From positions 186,001 to 250,000 of the forward strand of contig NZ_LQBO01000001.1 of the NCBI RefSeq assembly GCF_001507555.1: 64,000 nt of DNA, in the 5' to 3' direction. The notes beneath the pieces were generated by a model. The model was not told the DNA's origin and searched no databases. It was given only the letters and a program-made list of their open reading frames with translations. This stretch comes from Thiomicrospira sp. XS5 (GTDB lineage Bacteria > Pseudomonadota > Gammaproteobacteria > Thiomicrospirales > Thiomicrospiraceae). Each line of letters starts with the position of its first letter. Positions within the stretch are counted from its first letter, which is position 1. Both the position numbers and the translations under genes were made by a program. Shown in pieces: positions 9,334 to 17,550 of this stretch.

Positions 9334-10602
9334 TTACGACACCACTGACTTTTCATTTAAGCTACCGTTTGTTTTCGGCTCACCCATTCGTTTGAACATG
9401 CGCTGTTTCAATACTGGCCACCAACGGTTTTGCTTTGGCCGTCTGACATTTTCGGCCTGAGCTTCCATTTCAGGTAAAGACGCACCATTATGTAATAGGT
9501 TAGCCAAGCTGTGCAGTTGAAAATTGGCTATCGAATCCGCGTGGGAATCTTTCAGCAAGCGTCCTTCTTTCAACGAATCATTAAAAGCGCGATAATCGTT
9601 GGATACTCGCACCACCGTATCCACATCCATATCTTTAACCACTTCCTCCAGCATTTCGTCCTGCTGGCTGGCACTCCGGTTCAAAACCAATTTTAAAGAG
9701 TCTTTTAAATAACCCAGTGTCTGAGTGAGTTTAATGGCGGTATTCACGGCGCGGAAAGAGGACAGTGACGGCTCTGCAACCAATACGATATTATCGGACT
9801 CATCCAAACAACTCAGTGTCAAATCCGACAAATCACTTGCGCAATCAATGACCACATGGTCGTAATAGCGTCGCAAAGAATGAATGATGGTTTTGATTAA
9901 TTCACCATTCAGATTATCCAACTCACTGACTTCCGACGGTAACGACAACACATATAACCCGGATTCATGACGGGATAAAGACTTGTAAATCAGGTTTTCA
10001 TCAAAACGATTCAAGTTATAGACAAAGTCCGTCAAAGAATAGAGACGTTGATTTTCCATGTTCAGATACAAAGACGTATCCCCCAACGGCATATTCAAGT
10101 CCACCAAGACGGTCCGGCCATCGGTCAACTCTGTCAAGTGCGACGCCAGATTGGTGGCGAGTGCCGTACAGCCCACGCCACCTTTTAAACTGAAAAAAGA
10201 CGATACATTGCCGTTTTTTCCTTGCCGACGTCGATCCTGCATATGCAGAATGGACAGAATATGCAACACTTCACCCGGGCACTCGATAAAGCCTTGCACG
10301 CCCTGGTGGTTCGCCTCAATGATAAAGTCCACATTTTTACGCTTTAACAGCACATAAAGCGACACCCCTTTTCCGAGAGTTAATACGCTATTAATGCGCT
10401 CCAAAGCCAATTCAACATCACCATCAAATTCCAATAACGCCAAACTGACATCTTCCGGCCAAACATGCGGCACTTCGCTGACCGCCTCCAATGAATATTT
10501 CGAGGCAATCGAGACCTTAACCGCCTCCAAAATATCCTCATCAGACCCAATGTAAATGGCTTGGTTTTGTGCAATGCCGTGTGTTGTTATTGAATTTGTC
10601 AT
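9334..10602 (-). CDS. tadZ: TadZ/CpaE localisation ATPase
   Basis: 422 residues: an atypical receiver-like N-terminal domain (residues 1-120) and a MinD/ParA-like domain starting FFSLKGGVGCTALATNLA. The deviant Walker A keeps the first Lys, but the Lys after Gly is replaced by Cys (GGVGCT instead of GGVGKT), a kind of change known in TadZ proteins, so ATP turnover may be weak. TadZ marks the pole or site where the Tad machine assembles. It shares one base with the secretin gene. Confidence 0.88.
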   Translation of the reverse strand: MTNSITTHGIAQNQAIYIGSDEDILEAVKVSIASKYSLEAVSEVPHVWPEDVSLALLEFDGDVELALERINSVLTLGKGVSLYVLLKRKNVDFIIEANHQGVQGFIECPGEVLHILSILHMQDRRRQGKNGNVSSFFSLKGGVGCTALATNLASHLTELTDGRTVLVDLNMPLGDTSLYLNMENQRLYSLTDFVYNLNRFDENLIYKSLSRHESGLYVLSLPSEVSELDNLNGELIKTIIHSLRRYYDHVVIDCASDLSDLTLSCLDESDNIVLVAEPSLSSFRAVNTAIKLTQTLGYLKDSLKLVLNRSASQQDEMLEEVVKDMDVDTVVRVSNDYRAFNDSLKEGRLLKDSHADSIANFQLHSLANLLHNGASLPEMEAQAENVRRPKQNRWWPVLKQRMFKRMGEPKTNGSLNEKSVVS

Positions 10603-12185
10603 CAGGGCTTCTCCAATCCAACTTTCACATCCAATTCCGGTAAAGCGCTTTCACCTTCCGGCAACAAGTCGGCCACTTTGCCCATAAAGAAACCTTCAGT
10701 GGCGCTCGGACGGGTTAAACGCTCGCCCGGTAACGACACCTTTTGACCTTTCTCAATCGGTTGAACAAACTCCGGTGTCACCAGTATCGCCAACTCCGTC
10801 TGATCTTTGTCATAGCTGGTGGAACGAAACAAGGCTCCAATAATCGGAATGTCGCCCAATAACGGAATCTTATTGATGGAGGTACGCAGGTTGTCTTGAA
10901 TTAAGCCCCCAATGACAAAACTTTGTCCATCCGCCAGCGTAATGGTTGTCGAGGCACGGCGCGACCGAAAACCGGGCACAATAATCGAACCATTTTGAGA
11001 ACCGGCACTCTCATCAATATTGCTCACTTCCGGTGCCACCGTCATTTGAATCAGGCCGGACTCGGTAATCACCGGACTGAAACGTAGCCGCACCCCAAAT
11101 TCCTTATATTCCACCGTAATAGTATTTTCGTTTTGAGACACTGGAATCGGCACTTCACCACCGACCAGGAAATCGGCCGTTTCACCCGATTGCACAATCA
11201 GCTCCGGCTTGGCCAGAACACGCGCCAGGTTATTGCCCTCCAAAAGGGATAACACTCCGAAAATATTACCGTTGCGCGGGTTGATCCCAATTTGAAAACC
11301 ATCCGAAAATGGAAAGGCCAAACTGGCGGGCGTGCCGGAAGCCACCTTATCCACATTCAGAAGAAAGTTGGCATTCGTTCCCAGGTTGCCGGGTGGAAAT
11401 AAGCCAAACGTATCTTTTTTACTGCGCATGGCCACGCCACTGCGGAAGGGGTTGCCCTTCACCACTTCCGCCACGCGCACCGACAACTTAATCTGCTGCG
11501 GCCCCGTGACCTTAATCATATTCACCACACTCAGCCCTAAAGCCGACACCACCGATTGAATACGGCTTCGTTGTGCGTCATTCGGCACTTCACCACTCAA
11601 CAGCACCATATAATTTCCGGCCAACGGCTGGGCACCGAAACTGCCTGCGGTTTGTGCGGCTTGCAGCACTTCTTGATCCTGACGGCGCATATTCGGTGCC
11701 GTGGCATCCTCGTCCAACTGAGTGCCGATTTCATCCACCTGACGGCGCACGGCGGTTTCCGGTTGCAACCAAACATTTTTCAGTTGAAAACGTACCCCGC
11801 CTTCCGGGTTCAAATCTTTCAGCAACCCCGTCAAAGTAGATTCAATTTCTTCTCGACGCGATTGATCCGGCGCCACATTCAAAACCACCTTATGGTCTAC
11901 TTTCGGCGTATCCCGATAGGTGACAATCAATTGCGTTCGCCCAGCCCCTCGTCCGGTAATCAGCAACTCATTTTTGCTAAGCACCTTGACGGTGGCCAAA
12001 TCCGGGTTGGCAATCAACGCGCGCTTCAAGCTCTTATCGAATTTGATAATCTGACTGTCGGTTTCGGTTAAATCATAGGTCTTAGCCAAGGCTGCAGATT
12101 GGGACTGGGATGGAAAAATCATCATCCCCAAACAAGCCGCTAAAACGCCTGTCTTCAAAAAGCCATAGTCGCTTCTCGGTTTCAT
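10602..12185 (-). CDS. rcpA: Tad secretin (RcpA/CpaC)
   Basis: 527 residues with a signal peptide, an N-terminal BON/pilus-secretin domain (KRALIANPDLATVKVLSKNELLITGRG) and the C-terminal secretin core (LARVLAKPELIVQSGETADFL; FVIGGLIQDN; IPLLGDIPIIGALFRS). It forms the outer-membrane pore for the Flp pilus. No separate RcpB/CpaD gene is seen between it and tadZ. It overlaps the upstream rcpC gene by 4 bases. Confidence 0.93.
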   Translation of the reverse strand: MKPRSDYGFLKTGVLAACLGMMIFPSQSQSAALAKTYDLTETDSQIIKFDKSLKRALIANPDLATVKVLSKNELLITGRGAGRTQLIVTYRDTPKVDHKVVLNVAPDQSRREEIESTLTGLLKDLNPEGGVRFQLKNVWLQPETAVRRQVDEIGTQLDEDATAPNMRRQDQEVLQAAQTAGSFGAQPLAGNYMVLLSGEVPNDAQRSRIQSVVSALGLSVVNMIKVTGPQQIKLSVRVAEVVKGNPFRSGVAMRSKKDTFGLFPPGNLGTNANFLLNVDKVASGTPASLAFPFSDGFQIGINPRNGNIFGVLSLLEGNNLARVLAKPELIVQSGETADFLVGGEVPIPVSQNENTITVEYKEFGVRLRFSPVITESGLIQMTVAPEVSNIDESAGSQNGSIIVPGFRSRRASTTITLADGQSFVIGGLIQDNLRTSINKIPLLGDIPIIGALFRSTSYDKDQTELAILVTPEFVQPIEKGQKVSLPGERLTRPSATEGFFMGKVADLLPEGESALPELDVKVGLEKP

Positions 12186-13066
12186 TGTGTAATTACCTCT
12201 TGCACCTGATCACCCTGCATAATTTGGATGACTTCACGGCGTGATTTCGGTTTAAACTTAGGCGGACGCTGACGACTGCGCTCGATGACTTTGACATTGA
12301 CGCCGTCGGTTTCCACCAATTTGACGTCTGCCGCGCCCCGCAAAGCGAGATGCACCGCACCGACATTCATGGCGAGCGCCAATTGTTCCGATTGAGATGT
12401 ATCCACATTCAAAGCCACCATCGATTCTTTGACAAACGCCTCACCCTGATGATTTTTTTGCTCTTTTTGCGCTTGCTCTTCTTTGAGATACCCCATTCGG
12501 TTGGTTTGCCCAATTGACAGCACCTCAATGTTTTGCAAAATGGTTCGGCTGATCATGCGTTTGCCGTCCGCGCTTTCAAACACACTGATGACATCCACGT
12601 GATCGCCTGGGTTCAACATTCCCAACAGACCGCTTTCCGCGGAAACCGGCAAGCGTATCGCACGTCGTCCCGGCTTCAGAATGGCTTCCACACTTTTATC
12701 GGACTGGCCTTCCAACCCGACCTTTTGATCCAGAAGCCATTCCCCCACATAAATATGCTGTTTCGCCACGCGTCCGACCACATTTTCCGGTTGCGTGACC
12801 ACGCCATTCACCAACAAACCTTCTGTCGGCACCATCAGCACTTTAATGTCGTCGGCTTCGATTTTTTCGCCGCGATACAACTCTCGGTTGGCCACCACCA
12901 CCGAACGCATATCCGGCTTTTCAACCACGGTAATGGTTTTGACTTCGGCTTGGGATTTGGCTTCATTTACCCGGCTTTCAACGTAGCCGTACACCAGGCC
13001 AATCGCCAATACGGCCGCCAAAAGCGAGGTTCCGTACAGCACGAAATCGCTTCGTTGCATTTTCAT
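12182..13066 (-). CDS. rcpC: RcpC/CpaB Tad assembly protein
   Basis: With the ATG at 13066 the protein has about 294 residues: a short N-tail, one membrane anchor (LYGTSLLAAVLAIGLVYGYV), a SAF domain (VVVANRELYRGEKIEADDIK) and the RcpC-type domain (GRRAIRLPVSAESGLLGMLNPGDHVDV). The frame is open up to a TTG at 13126, but that would add 20 residues ahead of the expected anchor; no strong ribosome site decides between them. RcpC/CpaB acts in the periplasm with the secretin. Confidence 0.88.
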   Translation of the reverse strand: MKMQRSDFVLYGTSLLAAVLAIGLVYGYVESRVNEAKSQAEVKTITVVEKPDMRSVVVANRELYRGEKIEADDIKVLMVPTEGLLVNGVVTQPENVVGRVAKQHIYVGEWLLDQKVGLEGQSDKSVEAILKPGRRAIRLPVSAESGLLGMLNPGDHVDVISVFESADGKRMISRTILQNIEVLSIGQTNRMGYLKEEQAQKEQKNHQGEAFVKESMVALNVDTSQSEQLALAMNVGAVHLALRGAADVKLVETDGVNVKVIERSRQRPPKFKPKSRREVIQIMQGDQVQEVITQ

Positions 13067-13145
13067 AATGGTTAGAATCTCTGTATTGCACCAAAAGACC
13101 TCCGCTTGAATCTCAAACCGATTCAATCAGACTGACAAATGTCTT

Positions 13146-13613
13146 TTAGCAGCTCAAATCAAAACTGATAATCAGTTTGGCTTTCACTGGAAAGCTCTGA
13201 GCAAACGCGTCCGGCAGGAATAGCGTCTGCGAGGGAAATTGGGCTTTGAAGATATAGGTTGAGGGCGACTCGCCCGGTTGCTTTTGAATATCCACGCTCA
13301 CGTCACTTTTGCCCAAGCCGTCAAACATTCCGGTAAAGCCATCCTTAATGAAGGTTTCGGCCCCACCTGAATTCAGTTCGACTTTGTGAGCTTGACATGT
13401 CACCGTATTCAAGGTGAGATTCGGGTCAATCGCCTGCGCATTGGCCTGATTCATCATCAACTGATAGGCATCGGCCATGACATCATTGGCCGACAGTCGA
13501 TCGGCCACATAGCCGATCAAATCCACCACGGCCAACAACGCAATCATCATAAAAGGCAGCAAATAAGCCGCCTCAATCATCAAAGCCCCTTTTTGAAATT
13601 TAAGCGGTTTCAT
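13146..13613 (-). CDS. tadE: TadE-like pseudopilin
   Basis: 155 residues with a class IVb-type leader: QKG followed by ALMIEAAYLLPFMMIALLAV. Cleavage after Gly would leave Glu at +5, the residue needed for processing and assembly. One N-terminal helix then an exported domain with two Cys, one at the extreme C-terminus. It lies between flp and rcpC and is probably a minor pseudopilin processed by the same peptidase as Flp. Confidence 0.82.
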   Translation of the reverse strand: MKPLKFQKGALMIEAAYLLPFMMIALLAVVDLIGYVADRLSANDVMADAYQLMMNQANAQAIDPNLTLNTVTCQAHKVELNSGGAETFIKDGFTGMFDGLGKSDVSVDIQKQPGESPSTYIFKAQFPSQTLFLPDAFAQSFPVKAKLIISFDLSC

Positions 13614-13622
13614 GTAAGCCGC

Positions 13623-13865
13623 TTACGATCCAGAGTCGGAATCGGCTCCTGTCGCTTTTTTCGCAGCACCGTCGACAATATCACTAACAGCCTTAGCCAT
13701 AGTACCTTCTTTACTGGTATCATCCGTAAAGACGACGGCCGCAATGCCCACCACAGCCGCCACAACAAGAGCATACTCAACCATGGTAGCGCCTTTTTGT
13801 TTTTTCAGCTTTTTATTCATTGATTGTTCGATCGTAGATTTTGAATTATTGGTTTTCACTAACAT
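13623..13865 (-). CDS. flp: Flp major pilin
   Basis: Flp-type pilin of about 80 residues. The leader ends QKKG-like (KKLKKQKG) and the mature protein begins ATMVEYALVVAAVVGIAAVV, giving the hallmark Glu5-Tyr6 of Flp pilins; the tail is short and rich in Ala, Asp and Ser. The start was set at 13865 because AAGGAAG lies at 13872-13878 on the coding strand; an in-frame ATG at 13925 and an internal ATG at 13820 lack such a site. First gene of the Tad operon, preceded by a long A+T-rich leader. Confidence 0.92.
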   Translation of the reverse strand: MLVKTNNSKSTIEQSMNKKLKKQKGATMVEYALVVAAVVGIAAVVFTDDTSKEGTMAKAVSDIVDGAAKKATGADSDSGS

Positions 13866-13871
13866 CTTTAT

Positions 13872-13878
13872 CTTCCTT
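13872..13878 (-). promoter_or_regulatory. Ribosome binding site that fixes the flp start
   Basis: AAGGAAG on the minus strand, 6 bases before the ATG at 13865. It favours this start over the longer and shorter in-frame options. Confidence 0.7.
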
Positions 13879-14100
13879 GATTTTTTGTCAAATTTAGAGT
13901 GCAGCCGATTTCGGCGTTTTTCCATTTAAACGTAAGGACTTTTACCATGCAATAAAATTAATAACTTTTCATAAGCAAAACTTTTAATAGAAAGATAAGC
14001 GTTTTTTAATAGTTTTTTTAACTTCAAAAAAAACCAACTAAATAATTGATATAACTAATAAATATTAATTTTTTATCACCATAAGGTAACTTAATTTAAT

Positions 14101-14122
14101 AATATTCTTATATAAGAATATT
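14101..14122. repeat. Perfect 22-bp A+T-rich palindrome
   Basis: The arm AATATTCTTAT is followed immediately by its exact reverse complement. It lies between the divergent flp and chemoreceptor genes, about 235 bases upstream of flp. It could be an operator for a dimeric regulator of the Tad operon, or a cruciform-prone element. Confidence 0.6.
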
Positions 14123-14220
14123 CTAATCTTAAGGGCGCTTTTAAGACCTCATTCAGAAAATGTCGCATCTTTTTTCTAAAAACACCCTCAAAAACCGACC
14201 AATTCATCTCCGAAAAATGA

Positions 14221-14230
14221 CCAGGCCTGG
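14221..14230. repeat. CCAGGCCTGG dispersed palindrome, intergenic, full extended form
   Basis: Exact copy with AAAA-N3 before and N3-TTTT after it. It lies between divergent genes, so it is not a terminator of either. Confidence 0.9.
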
Positions 14231-14433
14231 CCGTTTTCGTCCATCATTCGTTCACCCAAAATTGGTGCAAGCCTGTAACAAATTAAAATCACTTCTGCCC
14301 ATCAACGCCAGTATCTCTTTTATTTTTAAGTGTTTTCCCTAATCAGAACAGAAATTGCTTTTACACTATAAAGAACTTATTTTAACCAAGAAGAATCTTT
14401 CTGGAATTTCCATAAAATCTGATAGGAACTGAA

Positions 14434-16488
14434 ATGCGCATAACGTTTGTTGGAATCGTCTTCATTAACCTTCTACTCGGAGCCTTGATATCGGCCTTGT
14501 ATGTCAACAATCCCGACCTCACCCCTTGGGGGCTGGTGCCGGCCGCTCTAGCCGTTGGACTGGTGTCGGTGGCCATCTTTTATCAAAAACTCCTGTCGCA
14601 CCAACAAGCCTTTATCGCCGACTTACAGAAAGACAGAGGGGCCTCTACGGACCTTCCCAGCGGTTTGCAGAACCAGCTACGCGCGCTCGTCGAAGTGCCG
14701 AGTTCCAATCAGGATTACGAAGTCTTGCTGGAAGCCTTCAAGACGGGTCAAACCGACACTCTCGCTGAACAGGGCTTGCCGGAAAAGGTTGTCACCGAAC
14801 TGAATGACCTGACCCGACAAAACCAACGCGCCGACCAGGTCATGAGCGACGTCATCGAAGCGATTCAATCCGCCGACTTTGGCGGGCAATTGACGTTGGC
14901 GAAAGCGGAAAACGACATCCAAACCGCCCAAACCGTGGTGGCAAAGATGGCGGACGATTTGCTGGCCCTGCACAAACAAGGCGCCGACCGCGAAACCGCC
15001 TTGAACCGCATTCAGGAACACCTGAAAGACAACCCGACGTTTCTGGCTTGCTGGAGCGGCTGGGAGCCGAATGCCTACGACGGCCAGGACACAAAATTTC
15101 AATCCAAGGACTGGCACGATGCCACCGGACGCTTTATGCCGTTTTGGGGGCGTTCCGGCGACCAGATGGCGTTGGAACCGCTGGTGGGTTACGAAGTACC
15201 CGGCCTGGGCGATTTTTACCTGCAACCCTTGCAGACACGCCAACCGCAAATTGTCGAACCCTATATGTATCCCGTCGGTGACGACGAATTCCTCATCACC
15301 AGCGTGGTCACACCAATCATCGATAACGGCACCGTCGTCGGGGTCGCCGGGATCGACATTTCCTTGTCGCAACACCTGGATGCCTTGTCCGACAACCTGA
15401 TGCCGCAGCATCAAAAAATCGTGCACAACAGCGTTCAAGCGATGATGACATTGAAAAGTGCGCTGGCCGAAGTCACCCGCGTGATGTTCTTTATGGCCAA
15501 TGGTCAATTCTCGTATCGCGTCGACCAAACCCTACCCGGCGACCTCGAAGCACTGAAGACCACGGTCAACGATTCGGTTTCCGCACTGGACAATGCCTTC
15601 AGCGACATCAACCGCTGCATGAACGCTTTCTCGCAAGGCGACTTAACGCAACAGATTCAAAACCAGTACAACGGCGATCTGGAGAGCCTCAAACAAGGCA
15701 TCAACCAAGCGATGGACAACCTCCACCGGATACTGATTCAAACCGCCGAAACCGCCGACTCGGTGGTCGACAATATGCAATCGCTCGGCCAGGACAACCA
15801 GAACCTGAATGCCCGCACCCAACAGCAAGCGGCTTCGTTGGAAGAAACCGCTTCAAGCATGGAAGAACTCACCCACACCATCCGCAACACGGCGCAGGAA
15901 TCCAAAACCGCGATGCAACTGGGGAACCAGGTGAAATCGCACGTGGCACAAGGCAGCGACATCGCCAACCAAAGTCAGGAAGCCATGAATGAAATCAGTG
16001 CGGCCAGCCAGAAAATCGCCGACATCGTACAAATCATCGACGGCATATCCTTCCAAACCAATCTCTTGGCCTTGAACGCTTCAGTGGAATCGGCCCGTGC
16101 CGGTGAGCATGGCCGAGGATTCGCTGTGGTGGCGGGTGAAGTGCGCTCTCTGGCGTTACGCGCCTCCCAATCGTCCAATGACATTAAAGAACTGGTGGAG
16201 AAAAACCTGGCCTCGGTTAACCGTGGACAACAGCTCTCGGAACAATCCGCGCAATCGTTAAACGAAATCAACCAAACCATTGACGAGTTGGCAACCATCG
16301 TCACCGAAATCAGTGCCGCGGCCGATCAAGAAATGAGCAGTGTCGAACAGGTCAATCAAGCGGTGTCGCAATTGGATCAATTCACCCAGGAAAACGCGGC
16401 GCTGTCCGACCAGTCGGCACAACTCAGTGCGACCATGACCGGCAAAGCGCAAGAACTGCAAAAAACCATGAACGCCATTAAACTCTAA
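14434..16488 (+). CDS. Methyl-accepting chemotaxis protein with apparently cytoplasmic Cache domain
   Basis: 684 residues. Two closely spaced hydrophobic helices (about 3-24 and 31-50) form a hairpin at the N-terminus. A Cache-like domain follows at about 200-310 ([40 protein letters not shown]), then HAMP-like helices (about 355-420) and the signalling domain with an intact tip ([20 protein letters not shown], near 545). No convincing membrane helix lies between Cache and HAMP, so the sensor would face the cytoplasm, unlike the usual periplasmic Cache receptors. The C-terminus lacks a CheR/CheB pentapeptide. The ligand is unknown. Confidence 0.9.
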   Translation: MRITFVGIVFINLLLGALISALYVNNPDLTPWGLVPAALAVGLVSVAIFYQKLLSHQQAFIADLQKDRGASTDLPSGLQNQLRALVEVPSSNQDYEVLLEAFKTGQTDTLAEQGLPEKVVTELNDLTRQNQRADQVMSDVIEAIQSADFGGQLTLAKAENDIQTAQTVVAKMADDLLALHKQGADRETALNRIQEHLKDNPTFLACWSGWEPNAYDGQDTKFQSKDWHDATGRFMPFWGRSGDQMALEPLVGYEVPGLGDFYLQPLQTRQPQIVEPYMYPVGDDEFLITSVVTPIIDNGTVVGVAGIDISLSQHLDALSDNLMPQHQKIVHNSVQAMMTLKSALAEVTRVMFFMANGQFSYRVDQTLPGDLEALKTTVNDSVSALDNAFSDINRCMNAFSQGDLTQQIQNQYNGDLESLKQGINQAMDNLHRILIQTAETADSVVDNMQSLGQDNQNLNARTQQQAASLEETASSMEELTHTIRNTAQESKTAMQLGNQVKSHVAQGSDIANQSQEAMNEISAASQKIADIVQIIDGISFQTNLLALNASVESARAGEHGRGFAVVAGEVRSLALRASQSSNDIKELVEKNLASVNRGQQLSEQSAQSLNEINQTIDELATIVTEISAAADQEMSSVEQVNQAVSQLDQFTQENAALSDQSAQLSATMTGKAQELQKTMNAIKL

Positions 16489-16595
16489 ACCTGTCAAATA
16501 CACTGAAAAGGATGTTACGTATCGCTTCAATAAACGTAAAATTCACTTGTCACCAACAATTTAAAGACGAATCGCAAGATTCTTGAAATAAAGGT

Positions 16596-16624
16596 TTGAC
16601 AGCGCCCTGGGGCATCTCTATAAT
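16596..16624 (+). promoter_or_regulatory. Strong sigma-70 promoter of the tRNA cluster
   Basis: A consensus -35 TTGACA (16596-16601) and consensus -10 TATAAT (16619-16624) are separated by 17 bases, ending 16 bases before tRNA-Phe. A G+C-rich discriminator (ACGCCG) follows the -10, as in stringently controlled stable-RNA promoters. Confidence 0.9.
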
Positions 16625-16640
16625 ACGCCGAATTAATTCA

Positions 16641-16716
16641 GGCCACATAGCTCAGTCGGTAGAGCAAAGGATTGAAAATCCTTGTGTCCCTGGTTCGATT
16701 CCAGGTGTGGCCACCA
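16641..16716 (+). tRNA. tRNA-Phe (GAA)
   Basis: 76 bases. The acceptor arm GGCCACA pairs with TGTGGCC, and the gene encodes its own ACCA end. The anticodon stem AAGGA/TCCTT encloses TTGAAAA, giving anticodon GAA. The T arm contains GGTTCGATT. First of three tRNAs behind one promoter. Confidence 0.97.
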
Positions 16717-16723
16717 CATTTTT

Positions 16724-16807
<84 letters not shown>

Positions 16808-16812
16808 CCTTT

Positions 16813-16838
16813 AAAGCCCGAGTTTTCTCGGGCTTTTT
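16813..16838 (+). terminator. Rho-independent terminator after tRNA-Phe/tRNA-Leu
   Basis: A 10-bp stem (AAAGCCCGAG / CTCGGGCTTT) with a TTTT loop and a T-rich tail begins 5 bases after tRNA-Leu(UAG). It would end the two-tRNA transcript, so tRNA-Leu(CAG) probably has its own promoter. Confidence 0.9.
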
Positions 16839-16939
16839 CATTTCTACGTCCTTGAAACTTTCCTTCCCGGGATCATCACCAAGCATTCTCGCTTGACAAG
16901 CGTCAAGCCATTGATAATAATGCGCCTTCCAAACATCAT

Positions 16940-17026
16940 GCGGATGTGGCGGAATTGGTAGACGCGCAGGGTTCAGGTCTCTGTGGGGTAAAACCCGTGG
17001 GAGTTCAAGTCTCCCCATCCGCACCA
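16940..17026 (+). tRNA. tRNA-Leu (CAG)
   Basis: 87 bases. The acceptor arm GCGGATG pairs with CATCCGC, followed by encoded ACCA. The anticodon stem CAGGG/CTCTG (one G-T pair) encloses TTCAGGT, giving anticodon CAG. It has a long variable arm. Confidence 0.95.
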
Positions 17027-17199
17027 TTATGACCGAAGGCGATTCACCGCTTTCATCCTCTCTTTGACACTCACCATCCATTTTTTAGTCATTTTCTGCT
17101 ATCCCCTGCCGATACATTTTGTGATAAAGTTAAATAACTCCCCCGAACCGCAAACCGGTTCACTGAAACCCCGAACAACCTGTCATTGGGTATGCCGCT

Positions 17200-17550
17200 A
17201 TGGGCAAACGAGAATTTAAAACCGAACTGGATTACGAAATCATCGACTGGTTACTGACCTTACCGACAGACCAGCGTAAGAAAGAATTGCATCAATGCAA
17301 TATGAACTCGCTCGCCCGTGCGATGGCCCAAAAATACGCACTGGCCGATGCCAAAAAAATGGTGAACGGCATGGACAAAACCATGGAAGCCGAATTCATT
17401 AAAGCGGTGCGCATTTATAAAGGCGACCTGCCAACTCCGACCAAAACCCGCAAAAAAATTATGCAGACCAGACCCCGTTACTGGCCACCCGTTTTAGCCA
17501 GCCTTATTTTATTACTGCTGATCGTCTTTCTCGACCGCCTGATGCCTTAA
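17200..17550 (+). CDS. Small tail-anchored protein of unknown function
   Basis: 116 residues, not recognised. The first 90 residues are charged and probably helical; a single strongly hydrophobic segment (PVLASLILLLLIVFLDRL, about 96-113) sits at the C-terminus, so the protein should be anchored with its bulk in the cytoplasm. A Pro/Thr/Lys-rich linker joins the parts. A small inverted repeat (GAACCG / CGGTTC) lies at 17145-17161 upstream. Its 3' end overlaps the convergent MFS gene by 4 bases. Confidence 0.65.
   Translation: MGKREFKTELDYEIIDWLLTLPTDQRKKELHQCNMNSLARAMAQKYALADAKKMVNGMDKTMEAEFIKAVRIYKGDLPTPTKTRKKIMQTRPRYWPPVLASLILLLLIVFLDRLMP

Larger units (their letters stand above)
13866..14433. 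other. A+T-rich divergent intergenic region (flp / chemoreceptor)
   Basis: 568 bases without a convincing gene, much richer in A+T than the flanks over 13930-14130. It must hold the Tad operon promoter and the chemoreceptor promoter, but I cannot assign either with confidence. It contains a perfect 22-bp palindrome at 14101-14122 and an exact CCAGGCCTGG at 14221-14230 with AAAA and TTTT arms. A possible 60-codon frame at 14160-14342 has no ribosome site and no recognisable content. Confidence 0.7.

Noticed and set aside
11556-12071. A 171-codon frame antisense to the secretin gene
   Set aside because: Composition and position fit a shadow of rcpA; no start signal.
14160-14342. A 60-codon frame between flp and the chemoreceptor
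   Set aside because: No ribosome site, no recognisable content and skewed composition from A+T-rich DNA; treated as non-coding.
14677-15528. A 283-codon frame antisense to the chemoreceptor gene
   Set aside because: It mirrors the coding strand of a well-supported gene, lacks a ribosome site and its protein resembles nothing.
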